In this document: positions 6,575-13,992 of the stretch, piece after piece
Layout of the letters: each line of letters starts with the position of its first letter
Numbering within the stretch: position 1 is the stretch's first letter
NCBI GenBank assembly: GCA_964195155.1
Contig: CAXMOP010000043.1
Location: 1 to 40,629 of the forward strand
DNA: 40,629 nt
Reading direction: 5' to 3'
From: JACZST01 sp964195155
Lineage (GTDB): Bacteria > Actinomycetota > Acidimicrobiia > Spongiisociales > UBA5794
Position numbers and translations under genes: made by a program
Notes under the pieces: model-generated
Told to the model about the DNA's origin: nothing
The model's database searches: none
The model's input: only the letters and a program-made list of their open reading frames with translations

Positions 6575-8671
6575 CTAAAACAAGCCGTTGCTGACGAAGG
6601 CGGAGGCGAAGATGAGCGACACCATCGTCATCACCTTGATGACGATGTTCATCGATGGGCCAGCGGTGTCCTTGAACGGATCGCCGACGGTGTCGCCGAC
6701 CACGGCAGCGTGGTGCGCATCGGAGCCCTTGCCCCCGAATGCGCCGGCCTCGATGAACTTCTTGGCGTTGTCCCACATCCCACCGGCGTTGGCCATGTAG
6801 ATCGCAAGCAAGAACCCGGACACCAGGGCACCGGCGAGGAGCCCGCCAAGCATCTCGATGCTAATGAAACCGACGATCAGCGGGAGCGCCACCGCCATCG
6901 TGCCCGGGAGGATCATCTCGCGCAGCGATGACCGGGTGGCGATGTCGATGCACTTGTCGTACTCGGGTTTCGCATCGGGATCACCCTCCCTGAGCCCGGG
7001 GATCTCACGGAACTGTCGGCGCACTTCCTCGATGATCTGCACGGCGGCTCGCCCAACGGCCTGAATCGTCTGGGCGCCGAACAGGTAGGGGAACATCGCT
7101 CCGATGAAGAGCCCGATAATCACCCAGATGTTCAGGAGGTCGAGGCTCTCGATGATTGGCTCGTCGGCTGCGGCCTCGGCGTTCACCGCCGCAACAAAGC
7201 TGAAGAAGAGCGCTAGGGCGGTGACTGCGGCGGACCCGATGGCGAAGCCCTTTGCAACCGCTGCGGTCGTGTTGCCGAGCGAGTCGAGCTCGTCGGTGGC
7301 CTCGCGAACCTCTGGCGGCAGGTGGGCCATCTCGGCGATACCGCCGGCATTGTCGGCGATTGGACCGTAGGCATCGACCGAGACGGTGATGCCGAGCGTG
7401 GCGAGAACGCCGATCGCCGCAATGGCGACACCGTAGATTCCGCCGTTGTCGACTGCGAGGCTTCCCGCCCAATAGGCCGCTCCCATGCCGACGGCCACGA
7501 CGATCACCGAGAAGGCCGCTGACTTCATGCCTTCCGAGATCCCGGACAGGATCACCGTGGCCGGACCGGTCTGGGCCTGGCGGGCCACCTCCTTCACGAC
7601 CTTGTACTCGTCCGAGGTGAACCACATCGAGATTCGCCCGATGATCACCCCGATGATGAGGCCGACCACGACCGCACCAAAGAACCCCCACGGGTTCTTG
7701 ACACCTTCGACTCCGTTGAACATCACGGGGGTCAGGATCGCCACCCCGACGATCGTCAATGCTGCCGCGGCCCATGTGCCACGCTCCAAGGTCGCAGCAA
7801 GGCTGGCCTTGCCGGGCCGAACCAGGAACGAGCCGATAATCGATGCCAGCATTCCGATCGACGCGATCATCAAGGGGTAGAAGATCGTTTCGAGGGTGAA
7901 CGCGGCGCCGGTGAACACGAACACCGCATAGGTGATGGGCGCCACCAACGATCCGATGTAGGACTCGAAGAGGTCGGCGCCCATGCCGGCGACGTCGCCG
8001 ACGTTGTCCCCGACATTGTCGGCGATCACCGCTGGGTTGCGCGGGTCGTCTTCAGGGATCCCGGCCTCAATCTTGCCGACGAGGTCGGCCCCGATGTCCG
8101 CAGCCTTGGTGTAGATGCCGCCCCCGACGCGGGCAAACAACGCGATCGACGAGCCGCCGAGCCCGATTGCGGTGACGACGGCGACCCAGTTGTCGAGCTC
8201 GAGCACGCCGCGGAACAGCCAAAGCCCGACCGAGAAGCCGAGCAGTCCGAGCCCGGCCACCGTGAAGCCCATCACTGCACCGCCTCGGAACGCAACGGGC
8301 AAGGCCTGTGCCACCCCGCCCTGCCGCGCTGCCTCGGCAGTGCGAGCGTTGGCCGCGGTTGCGATGCGCATCCCGATGAAACCGGCGAGCCCCGAGAGCA
8401 CGGCACCGCCGATGTACGCGACGGCACCCCACGGCCAACCCCATGGAAGGAAGATGATGATCAATGCAGTCAGCGCGGCGACGAAGAATGCGATGGCCAG
8501 GTACTCACGCCGAAGAAACGCCATCGCCCCGGTCCTGATGACGTTCATCAACCCGACCATGGTCTCGTTGCCCGGGTCGGCCGCAAGCACCTGCCTCGAG
8601 TAGAGAAAGGCAACGAGCAGGGCGAGGCCGCCCATGGCCATCGCCGCGTACAGCCAGATCTCAGGGTTCAA
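6575..8671 (-). CDS. hppA: Membrane-bound pyrophosphatase, ion-pumping
   Basis: Couples hydrolysis of pyrophosphate to pumping of H+ (or Na+) across the cytoplasmic membrane. The 698-residue protein is almost wholly transmembrane. The signature catalytic loop is present: DIGADLVGKIEAG, then DDPRNPAVIADNVGDNVGD and GADLFESY. The potassium determinant reads GNTTAAVAKG with Ala470 where K+-independent enzymes have Lys, so this should be the K+-dependent subclass. H+ versus Na+ specificity is not resolved. The start is a TTG at 8671 with GGGAG five bases upstream. A TATACT box lies about 45 bp upstream. The stop is followed at once by the hairpin at 6526-6573. Confidence 0.97.
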   Translation of the reverse strand: MNPEIWLYAAMAMGGLALLVAFLYSRQVLAADPGNETMVGLMNVIRTGAMAFLRREYLAIAFFVAALTALIIIFLPWGWPWGAVAYIGGAVLSGLAGFIGMRIATAANARTAEAARQGGVAQALPVAFRGGAVMGFTVAGLGLLGFSVGLWLFRGVLELDNWVAVVTAIGLGGSSIALFARVGGGIYTKAADIGADLVGKIEAGIPEDDPRNPAVIADNVGDNVGDVAGMGADLFESYIGSLVAPITYAVFVFTGAAFTLETIFYPLMIASIGMLASIIGSFLVRPGKASLAATLERGTWAAAALTIVGVAILTPVMFNGVEGVKNPWGFFGAVVVGLIIGVIIGRISMWFTSDEYKVVKEVARQAQTGPATVILSGISEGMKSAAFSVIVVAVGMGAAYWAGSLAVDNGGIYGVAIAAIGVLATLGITVSVDAYGPIADNAGGIAEMAHLPPEVREATDELDSLGNTTAAVAKGFAIGSAAVTALALFFSFVAAVNAEAAADEPIIESLDLLNIWVIIGLFIGAMFPYLFGAQTIQAVGRAAVQIIEEVRRQFREIPGLREGDPDAKPEYDKCIDIATRSSLREMILPGTMAVALPLIVGFISIEMLGGLLAGALVSGFLLAIYMANAGGMWDNAKKFIEAGAFGGKGSDAHHAAVVGDTVGDPFKDTAGPSMNIVIKVMTMVSLIFASAFVSNGLF

Positions 8672-8714
8672 GGTTGCTCCCGGGTAGAAGAGAGATGCGG
8701 GGAAATTCGGCGGG

Positions 8715-8720
8715 AGTATA
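8715..8720 (-). promoter_or_regulatory. -10 box for hppA
   Basis: TATACT on the minus strand would place the transcript start near 8708 and give a leader of about 37 nt containing the GGGAG site of hppA. No recognisable -35 is present; the expected position falls inside the heptamer repeat array at 8731-8762. Confidence 0.45.
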
Positions 8721-8730
8721 CGAGGAAAGA

Positions 8731-8762
8731 GTCATCAGTCTTCAGTCGTCAGTCATCAGTCC
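8731..8762. repeat. Heptamer tandem array in the hppA/LCP divergent region
   Basis: Four successive units with a strict 7-bp period: GTCATCA, GTCTTCA, GTCGTCA, GTCATCA, then GTCC. On the minus strand each unit reads TGANGAC, i.e. GACTGAN in register. Eighteen bases (8737-8754) recur exactly, inverted, at 14831-14848. The array lies immediately upstream of the hppA -10 box and before the LCP promoter. Confidence 0.8.
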
Positions 8763-8784
8763 GAGCGATAGGCGGCTGCTCCCG

Positions 8785-8790
8785 TACCAT
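8785..8790 (+). promoter_or_regulatory. -10 box before the LCP gene
   Basis: TACCAT ends 8 nt before the GTG start at 8799. There is no Shine-Dalgarno in the gap. This fits leaderless expression and supports the GTG as the true start. Confidence 0.4.
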
Positions 8791-8798
8791 CCCGGGCC

Positions 8799-10013
8799 GT
8801 GACCACCCCCCGAACGATCGTGCTCCTCTTCGCTGCCGTCGCCCTCGTCGCCACCGCCTGCACCGCGAATCCCCCCGAGACAACATCGACCACCGCAACG
8901 ACCACGACCCTCCGGAGCACGACGCAGGCGCCGACGACCACCACGACCCTGCCGATCGAGACCGTCGTCGTCGAAGGCGACGTCCCGGCTGAGCTCAGCA
9001 AGGCGCTTGCCACTGTGATGTCGTGGCGGGTCGATCAGCGCAACCCGCAGCCGGCCATGCCAGACGCCATGGCCGCACCGTTGCTGGAAATGGACCTCGA
9101 CATCCCGGAGACCGTCACCGTGACGGCACGGGTGGCCAAGTTGGAGACCGGGTCGGTGGGTATCGCCGTCACCGCGGCCGGCGACGTCTACGCCGCGGCC
9201 AATGAAGGGAACGGATGGGAGATCGTCGGTGCCAGCCCGGCGACCGGTGGCGGATGGTTTGGCGGCGAGCCCCGGATCGTCCTCGTCCTCGGGTCGGATG
9301 CCAGGCCGGGCCAGCTCCAGCCGCGTTTCCGTGCCGACAGCATCCACCTGCTCACCGCCCGCGCCTCGGACAACGATGGCACAATTCTCGGCTTTCCACG
9401 CGACGGTTGGATACCGACGCCGTTCGGCACCATGAAGCTGTCGTCTGTAATGGCGGGCAGGGGTCCCGAGGTCATCACCGACGTCATGCGCGACGAGTTC
9501 GATGTCGCCATCGAGGGCTACGTCGTGACCGGGTTCAAGGGATTCGAACAGCTCATGTGGGATCTCGGGAACCTCCCGATCAACCTGCCACGATCGGTTC
9601 CGAATCAGGAGTTCTACCCGGGATTCCGATCGGGGGAGCAGACCTTGAGCCCGCCGCGAGTACTCGAATATGCGAGAACCCGCAAAGGAGTGCCGGGCGG
9701 TGACTTTGGTCGGTCAGCCAACCACGGGGTGGTGATGCTCGCCATGCTTCGCCTTCTCCAGGGGAGCGACATCCTGGCAGCCCCCGGCTTTCTCGCCATC
9801 CTGGGCAGGCACGCATGGACCGACCTGCCACCGGCCTCGCTCATTCAGCTGGCGGCAACGGCGTTTCTCCTCGACCCCGACGCGATCGAGAACACCGTGG
9901 TACCCGGCCGGGTCGGCACCGCAGGCGGTGGCTCGGTCGTCTTTCTCAGCGATGACGTCAACGACATCGTCGCCGACCTCGCCGATGACGGGCTGTTGAC
10001 GCCGGCTTCTTAG
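8799..10013 (+). CDS. LCP (LytR-CpsA-Psr) family protein, predicted lipoprotein
   Basis: LCP proteins transfer polyisoprenoid-linked polymers such as teichoic acid or arabinogalactan onto peptidoglycan outside the membrane. This 404-residue protein has a lipoprotein signal peptide (VATAC, Cys21), then a Thr-rich linker to about residue 55, a region of unknown fold, and an LCP domain from about residue 165. Visible LCP motifs are VLGSDARPG, RADSIHLLTA, GFPRDGW, and YARTRKGVPGGDFGR (the RxR...DxxR signature). The usual final Gln after this signature is His here. Lipid anchoring instead of an N-terminal transmembrane helix is unusual. The GTG start gives a complete signal peptide. The acceptor polymer is unknown. 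Confidence 0.82.
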   Translation: MTTPRTIVLLFAAVALVATACTANPPETTSTTATTTTLRSTTQAPTTTTTLPIETVVVEGDVPAELSKALATVMSWRVDQRNPQPAMPDAMAAPLLEMDLDIPETVTVTARVAKLETGSVGIAVTAAGDVYAAANEGNGWEIVGASPATGGGWFGGEPRIVLVLGSDARPGQLQPRFRADSIHLLTARASDNDGTILGFPRDGWIPTPFGTMKLSSVMAGRGPEVITDVMRDEFDVAIEGYVVTGFKGFEQLMWDLGNLPINLPRSVPNQEFYPGFRSGEQTLSPPRVLEYARTRKGVPGGDFGRSANHGVVMLAMLRLLQGSDILAAPGFLAILGRHAWTDLPPASLIQLAATAFLLDPDAIENTVVPGRVGTAGGGSVVFLSDDVNDIVADLADDGLLTPAS

Positions 10014-10015
10014 CG

Positions 10016-10073
10016 ACGGCTACTCCGCGACCTCGCTGCTTCGTGACCCAATGCGGACGCCCGTAGTAGCCGT
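10016..10073. other. Inverted repeat between convergent genes
   Basis: The 121-bp gap between the LCP stop and the Tad operon end contains a 9-bp perfect inverted repeat, ACGGCTACT (10016-10024) and AGTAGCCGT (10065-10073), with a 40-base loop. A second small hairpin, CAACC-GAGTT-GGTTG, is at 10102-10116. Neither has a T-run. They may help end convergent transcripts. Nothing else is visible in the gap. Confidence 0.35.
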
Positions 10074-10134
10074 TAGATCGCTGGTCTCCGGCAGGTCCCC
10101 TCAACCGAGTTGGTTGCCTTCGCAAGACTCTGGC

Positions 10135-10521
10135 TCAATCGAGTAGCTCGAGCGGGGAAAACTCGGCGCGGCTCCGGGCCTGGACGGTGATCACGCCGCC
10201 TCCGATCAGGCCCACCGAGCGCTGTACCACCACCTCGACCGTTCGGGGTTGCCACGACCGGTCGGTCCGGCACCGACAGCTCACCAGCACCGCTCCGTTC
10301 ATGGCGGAGAACCTGGCGGCTTCCTGCCGTGCGGTCCCGGTCGCACCGAAGGGACGAAACGTGACCGGTGCCGCCGCCAAAGCGGCGGCGTCGGCGGCCA
10401 CGGTGGCGCGGTAGCGGCCGGCCAACACCAGACCGGAATTGGCCACGCCGAGCATCAGCAACAGCACGACGCCGGCAACGGCCAGCATCAACGGCGCCGC
10501 CGCGCCGCGTTCCCGTCTCAT
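10135..10521 (-). CDS. TadG-like / Rv3654c-type secreted protein
   Basis: Last gene of the Tad operon, 128 residues. A short basic start (MRRERG) is followed by a hydrophobic helix (about residues 8-30, APLMLAVAGVVLLLMLGVAN) and the motif RATVAADAAALAAA that is typical of Tad/TadG-like proteins. The segment after the Gly reads AAAPL, so the Glu5 of true Flp-type pilins is missing and prepilin-peptidase processing is doubtful. In M. tuberculosis the gene in this position is Rv3654c. It starts inside the stop of tadE (4-bp overlap). Its exact role in pilus assembly is not known. Confidence 0.75.
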   Translation of the reverse strand: MRRERGAAAPLMLAVAGVVLLLMLGVANSGLVLAGRYRATVAADAAALAAAPVTFRPFGATGTARQEAARFSAMNGAVLVSCRCRTDRSWQPRTVEVVVQRSVGLIGGGVITVQARSRAEFSPLELLD

Positions 10522-10877
10522 CGCTCGACGCGCATCGCCGCTGTGGCCGAGAGCTGGACGCTCAAACCGCCAAAGAACGGCGCCGCCACCCGATAGGGCA
10601 TGACGACGTGAACCCGGGCGGCTTTGCCGACAATCGTGGGGCGTTGCACCGATACACGGGTGGAGGCGCCCCGGTCGCCAAGCACGGCACGCGCCGCCGC
10701 CACCGCGCCGGCCGGGTTGGGATTCGCCGCCGCCTCACGCGCTCCCTCGCGTGCGGCGTTGCTGACCATCAGCTGACTCCTGGCGACGAGGGCGACCTCG
10801 ACCACGCCGAGTACCAGAGCGAGCACAAGCGGCACGACGAGGGCGAACTCGACAACGGCGCTGCCACGCTGGTGCAT
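10518..10877 (-). CDS. tadE: TadE-like pseudopilin
   Basis: Minor pilin-like component of the Tad system, 119 residues. The start at 10877 gives MHQRG followed by SAVVEFALVV: after the Gly come four residues and then Glu5-Phe6, the class III prepilin pattern seen in TadE. A single transmembrane helix (about 6-30) is followed by RSQLMVSNAAREGAREAA, also typical of TadE, and a beta-rich extracytoplasmic part. The frame is open for another 33 codons upstream, but that extension is Arg/Ser-rich and runs into the pilin gene, so the internal ATG is preferred. Four bp separate it from the Flp-like gene. It corresponds to Rv3655c. Confidence 0.82.
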   Translation of the reverse strand: MHQRGSAVVEFALVVPLVLALVLGVVEVALVARSQLMVSNAAREGAREAAANPNPAGAVAAARAVLGDRGASTRVSVQRPTIVGKAARVHVVMPYRVAAPFFGGLSVQLSATAAMRVER

Positions 10878-10881
10878 CCGA

Positions 10882-11052
10882 CTAGCCGGCCATCGAGATG
10901 ACCTTGCGGACCACGGTCGTGAAGAACTCCGGAAGGACATTCGTGGTGGACGCCCACACGATGAGGGCGAGCGCAATCGTGGCTGCGGCGATCATCACGA
11001 GCGCGTATTCAGCGGTGGCCTGGCCACCTTCGTTCCGACGCAGATCAAGCAT
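10882..11052 (-). CDS. Flp-like pilin, DUF4244 family
   Basis: A 56-residue protein whose N-terminus MLDLRRNEGG is followed by QATAEYALVMI. Counting after the last Gly, Glu is at +5 and Tyr at +6, the exact G/xxxxEY pattern that prepilin peptidases recognise in Flp pilins. A long hydrophobic helix follows, then a short tail ending VVRKVISMAG. It is therefore the best candidate for the structural subunit of the pilus. The ATG has AGGAG seven bases upstream, the strongest ribosome site of the operon, fitting a pilin made in excess. It corresponds to DUF4244 protein Rv3656c. No prepilin peptidase gene is in the window. Confidence 0.85.
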   Translation of the reverse strand: MLDLRRNEGGQATAEYALVMIAAATIALALIVWASTTNVLPEFFTTVVRKVISMAG

Positions 11053-11099
11053 TGATCTTCTCCTGTATCGAGCCGGCATCCGGCCGGTGCGGCGGGAAG

Positions 11100-11615
11100 T
11101 CAGAGCCCAAGCCGTTGGATCCCGGCGAGAAACGCGGGCGCCACGGTCAGCAAGAGAAATCCCGGGAGGATGAGCAGCGCCAAGGGAAACAGGAGCTTGA
11201 CCGGAAGCCGCCGGGCCCGCTCCACCGCCGCCGCCCGCTCATCGCGGCGCAGACTGTGTACGTACCCATCGATCGACGCCAGCAGCGGCGCACCGGTTAC
11301 CAATGCTCGGTCCGCCAGCGCGAACAGCTCCTGAGCGGCGCCTTCGGCTCCCCTTCCGTCGCCCGAGCGCAACCCGCGACGGACCGCGATGGCGGTCTCT
11401 TCTGAGACGTGGTCGGCTGCGGCGGTGAGCGCTCCGGAAAAGGTGAGGCCCGCGCTCAGCCCAATGGCGGCCAGGTCGGCGAGCAAGAGGCGATCGTCGG
11501 TTCCCTTCGGGTGCCGCGCCCGCCATCTGGCCAGGAGGTCATCGACCACTGCCCTGAGGCTCTTGCGTCCACCGAGGGCGAGGACGGCAATGACGAGCAC
11601 AACGACGATGCTCAT
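11100..11615 (-). CDS. tadC: TadC-like type II secretion F-domain membrane protein
   Basis: Inner-membrane platform protein of the Tad machine, 171 residues. An N-terminal helix (about 1-16) is followed by a cytoplasmic helical bundle (LADLAAIGLSAGLTFSGALTAAADH, ALVTGAPLLASIDGYVHSLRRDERAAAVERARRLPVK) and a C-terminal hydrophobic pair ending in LLILPGFLLLTVAPAFLAG, which is characteristic of T2SSF-family TadC. It is shorter than proteobacterial TadC, as in other Actinomycetota. The start overlaps the tadB stop by 4 bp. The stop is 47 bp before the pilin gene, which has its own ribosome site. Confidence 0.85.
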   Translation of the reverse strand: MSIVVVLVIAVLALGGRKSLRAVVDDLLARWRARHPKGTDDRLLLADLAAIGLSAGLTFSGALTAAADHVSEETAIAVRRGLRSGDGRGAEGAAQELFALADRALVTGAPLLASIDGYVHSLRRDERAAAVERARRLPVKLLFPLALLILPGFLLLTVAPAFLAGIQRLGL

Positions 11616-12283
11616 CGACCGACGCTGCGCATCATCAGCGCGACGACCCCGAGACCGACAACTTCGAGGAGCAGACCGGCGCCCATGACGAACTGCCCTG
11701 CCGGACCCGCCTCTTGCAGGGCTTGCATGCCTCCTCCGGCGAGAATCACCCCGGTGAACACGAGGGGCGCCAACCCAACGACGAGGGCGCTGAGGCGGGC
11801 CTGCGCGGTCGCGGCACGCTGCTCCCTTCGCAACTCGGCTGCGTCGGATGCCCGCTCGGCAAGCCCCTCGAACACGTTGGCAACCCGCGCCCCGCTCCAG
11901 GCGCTGAGCTCAACCGCGGCGGCCGTGGCAACGCCGTTGTGCGGAAGCTCACGCTGAAGGACGGAACCAATGCGATCCATCGGCAGACCGGCTCGTGCCA
12001 TCCGTGCGGCATGGCCCAGCTCGAGCGGGGTGTCGGCGGCGGCGTCGGCAAGGCCCACCCTGAGCGAGGCGCCGCCTTTGAGCTCTGCGGTCAGCGCCCG
12101 CAGGAAGGCTGCCTCGGATTCAGCACCGGTGCCTCGATTCCTGCGAACGGCGTGGTAGATCGCCCAACCGATCAGTCCGGCGATCAGCAAGCGCGGCTCG
12201 ACGACGGCGACCGCCGCGATCCCGACCACGATGGGATGTGCGCCGGCGGCGACGGCACCGGCGAGCAGCAGACCCGTCAGCAC
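11612..12283 (-). CDS. tadB: TadB-like type II secretion F-domain membrane protein
   Basis: Second inner-membrane platform protein of the Tad machine, 223 residues. It has N-terminal hydrophobic helices (about 1-45), a cytoplasmic F-domain bundle (FLRALTAELKGGASLRVGL, VANVFEGLAERASDAAELRREQRAATAQARLSA) and two C-terminal helices (LVVGLAPLVFTGVIL, FVMGAGLLLEVVGLGVVAL). The GTG start at 12283 overlaps the tadA stop by 7 bp, so translation is probably coupled. Partner of TadC. Confidence 0.87.
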   Translation of the reverse strand: MLTGLLLAGAVAAGAHPIVVGIAAVAVVEPRLLIAGLIGWAIYHAVRRNRGTGAESEAAFLRALTAELKGGASLRVGLADAAADTPLELGHAARMARAGLPMDRIGSVLQRELPHNGVATAAAVELSAWSGARVANVFEGLAERASDAAELRREQRAATAQARLSALVVGLAPLVFTGVILAGGGMQALQEAGPAGQFVMGAGLLLEVVGLGVVALMMRSVGR

Positions 12284-13338
12284 GGATAGCGCTCCTCGAT
12301 GCCGTCTGCGCTCACATCAACGATTGACCGCACGCTCCGGTCGCCGCGAACCCGCTGCACGAACACCACGCGGTCGATTGCGGCGCGGATCTGATGCCGA
12401 ATGGTGTCGGGAGCGACACCAGCGTCGGCCATGGCGGCAAGGCTCTCCAAACGCCACAGTGCCTCCTCCGGACCGTTGGCGTGGATAGTCGACATCGAAC
12501 CGTCGTGGCCGGTGTTCATCGCCTGGATCATGTCCAGGGCCTCTGCGCCGCGTACCTCACCGACGACGATCCGATCCGGCCTCAAGCGGAGCGCATGACG
12601 GAGCAGAGCCCTCACCGAAATCTCGCCAACGCCCTCAGCGTTTGCCGGGCGCGCCTCGAGACGGACGATATGGCCGTCGAGGCGCAGCTCGGCGGCGTCT
12701 TCAACAGTCACGGTGCGCTCGTCGGCGTTGATCTCTCTTGACAGCACGTTGAGCAGGGTCGTCTTACCGGCGCCGGTGCCCCCGGCCACCAGGAGGTTCA
12801 TTCGGTCGCGAACTGACTGGCGCAACATGGCGGCACCTTCCTGGTCGATGCCCCGGGCAGCAACCAGACCGTCGAGGTCCTCGACCGCCGGTGTGAACCG
12901 CCTGATGGCCACAATGGGGCCGTCCACCGCGGCAGGTGGTATCACCGCATGCAGCCGCGAGCCGTCCGGGAGCCTGGCATCGAGGGCCGGGCTCGCCCGA
13001 TCAATGCGCAGCCCAAGGGGGGCAACCACGCGCTCGACCGCGGCAACGATTGCTGCTGCGTCGGGAAAGGTGACCGATGCCCGCTCGAGTCGGCCCGCTC
13101 GCTCGAGCCATACCTCGTTCGGCCCATTCACCAGCACATCGGTGACGTTCGGCTCACGGAGCAACCTTTCGAGCGGTCCGAGGCCGGTGAGCGTGTCAAC
13201 GACGTCGGACACCACGCCGGGTCCGGCCAGCGGCGCCTCCTCGGGGACGATGGCGGTCGCAGCAGCGGCAAGAGCCCCGCGCTCGAACGGCACATCAGAG
13301 TCGAGCAGCCGGCCGATGATCCGATCGACTGCGCTCAT
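12277..13338 (-). CDS. tadA: TadA/CpaF secretion ATPase
   Basis: Cytoplasmic hexameric ATPase driving Tad pilus assembly, 353 residues. An N-terminal helical region and the segment VTDVLVNGPNEVWLERAG lead into the RecA-like core with Walker A GGTGAGKTT, the Asp-box VTVEDAAELRL, Walker B RIVVGEVRG and the His-box TGHDGSMSTIHANGP. All key residues are present. A longer reading to 13374 exists, but the ATG at 13338 is preferred because it overlaps the stop of the upstream tadZ-like gene by 4 bp and the extra 12 residues are not conserved in character. It corresponds to Rv3659c. Confidence 0.95.
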   Translation of the reverse strand: MSAVDRIIGRLLDSDVPFERGALAAAATAIVPEEAPLAGPGVVSDVVDTLTGLGPLERLLREPNVTDVLVNGPNEVWLERAGRLERASVTFPDAAAIVAAVERVVAPLGLRIDRASPALDARLPDGSRLHAVIPPAAVDGPIVAIRRFTPAVEDLDGLVAARGIDQEGAAMLRQSVRDRMNLLVAGGTGAGKTTLLNVLSREINADERTVTVEDAAELRLDGHIVRLEARPANAEGVGEISVRALLRHALRLRPDRIVVGEVRGAEALDMIQAMNTGHDGSMSTIHANGPEEALWRLESLAAMADAGVAPDTIRHQIRAAIDRVVFVQRVRGDRSVRSIVDVSADGIEERYPC

Positions 13339-13874
13339 GCGCGATCCCAGAGGCTGCCCCAGGCGCCGATCCACCGATCACCTGGCGGCGGAACCGCGCC
13401 GCTCAGCAGCATGCCGATCGTCGACCGCCGGGGCCTGGGGAGGATGATCGCTCCCCCGGGGGCCTCCACTCGCCACCCGGAGCGCTGATAGACCGCGTCC
13501 GGCCCGTAGTCGGGAAGCAGGTCTCCAGGCACGAGGGGAAGCACGGGAAAGGCACCACCGCCTCCATCGTGGTCGGCGGGCAGCCGGAGCACGACCGCGG
13601 GCCAACGCTTCACGATGGCGTCGAGTACTTGCCCCGCCTCCTCGGCTCCGATGCCTCCGTTGGCGAGCACCGCGACCCCCCGTCGTTCGGGCTCGAGGTC
13701 GCTTCGCCGTGGACCGTCGGCGACCAGCTCGGCGAGGCTGCCGGCACCGGGGTATCGAGGTCCCCGAGGGTCGAGATCAACGACAAGGGCTGTTCCCGCG
13801 GCAGCGGCGAGCCCAAGGGGCGCGACCGCTCCGAGAACCCCGTCCTCCGGCGACCAGATGGCGAGCGCCGGCAT
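13335..13874 (-). CDS. TadZ/CpaE-like (Ssd-type) protein, reduced ATPase domain
   Basis: First gene of the Tad operon, 179 residues, in the position of Rv3660c (Ssd) in mycobacteria. The recognisable core is MPALAIWSPEDGVLGAV, then LGLAAAAGTALVVDLDPRGP, which looks like the strand and acidic switch of a MinD/ParA-type fold. A canonical P-loop with the deviant Walker lysine is not seen, and the protein is about half the length of full CpaE or Ssd proteins, so ATP binding is doubtful. In other species TadZ proteins localise the pilus to a cell pole. The ATG at 13874 has GGAG five bases upstream. Function is inferred mainly from position. Confidence 0.6.
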   Translation of the reverse strand: MPALAIWSPEDGVLGAVAPLGLAAAAGTALVVDLDPRGPRYPGAGSLAELVADGPRRSDLEPERRGVAVLANGGIGAEEAGQVLDAIVKRWPAVVLRLPADHDGGGGAFPVLPLVPGDLLPDYGPDAVYQRSGWRVEAPGGAIILPRPRRSTIGMLLSGAVPPPGDRWIGAWGSLWDRA

Positions 13875-13992
13875 GCTTTCTCCGTGGATGAGTGGCGGTG
13901 CCAACGTATGGGAAACGAGGCTCCGCTTCAAGGGGTCCGTTGCCCGGGTCGCCCGGCTCTCAAGAGTGACTCAGGCTGCCGATACACTTTCC

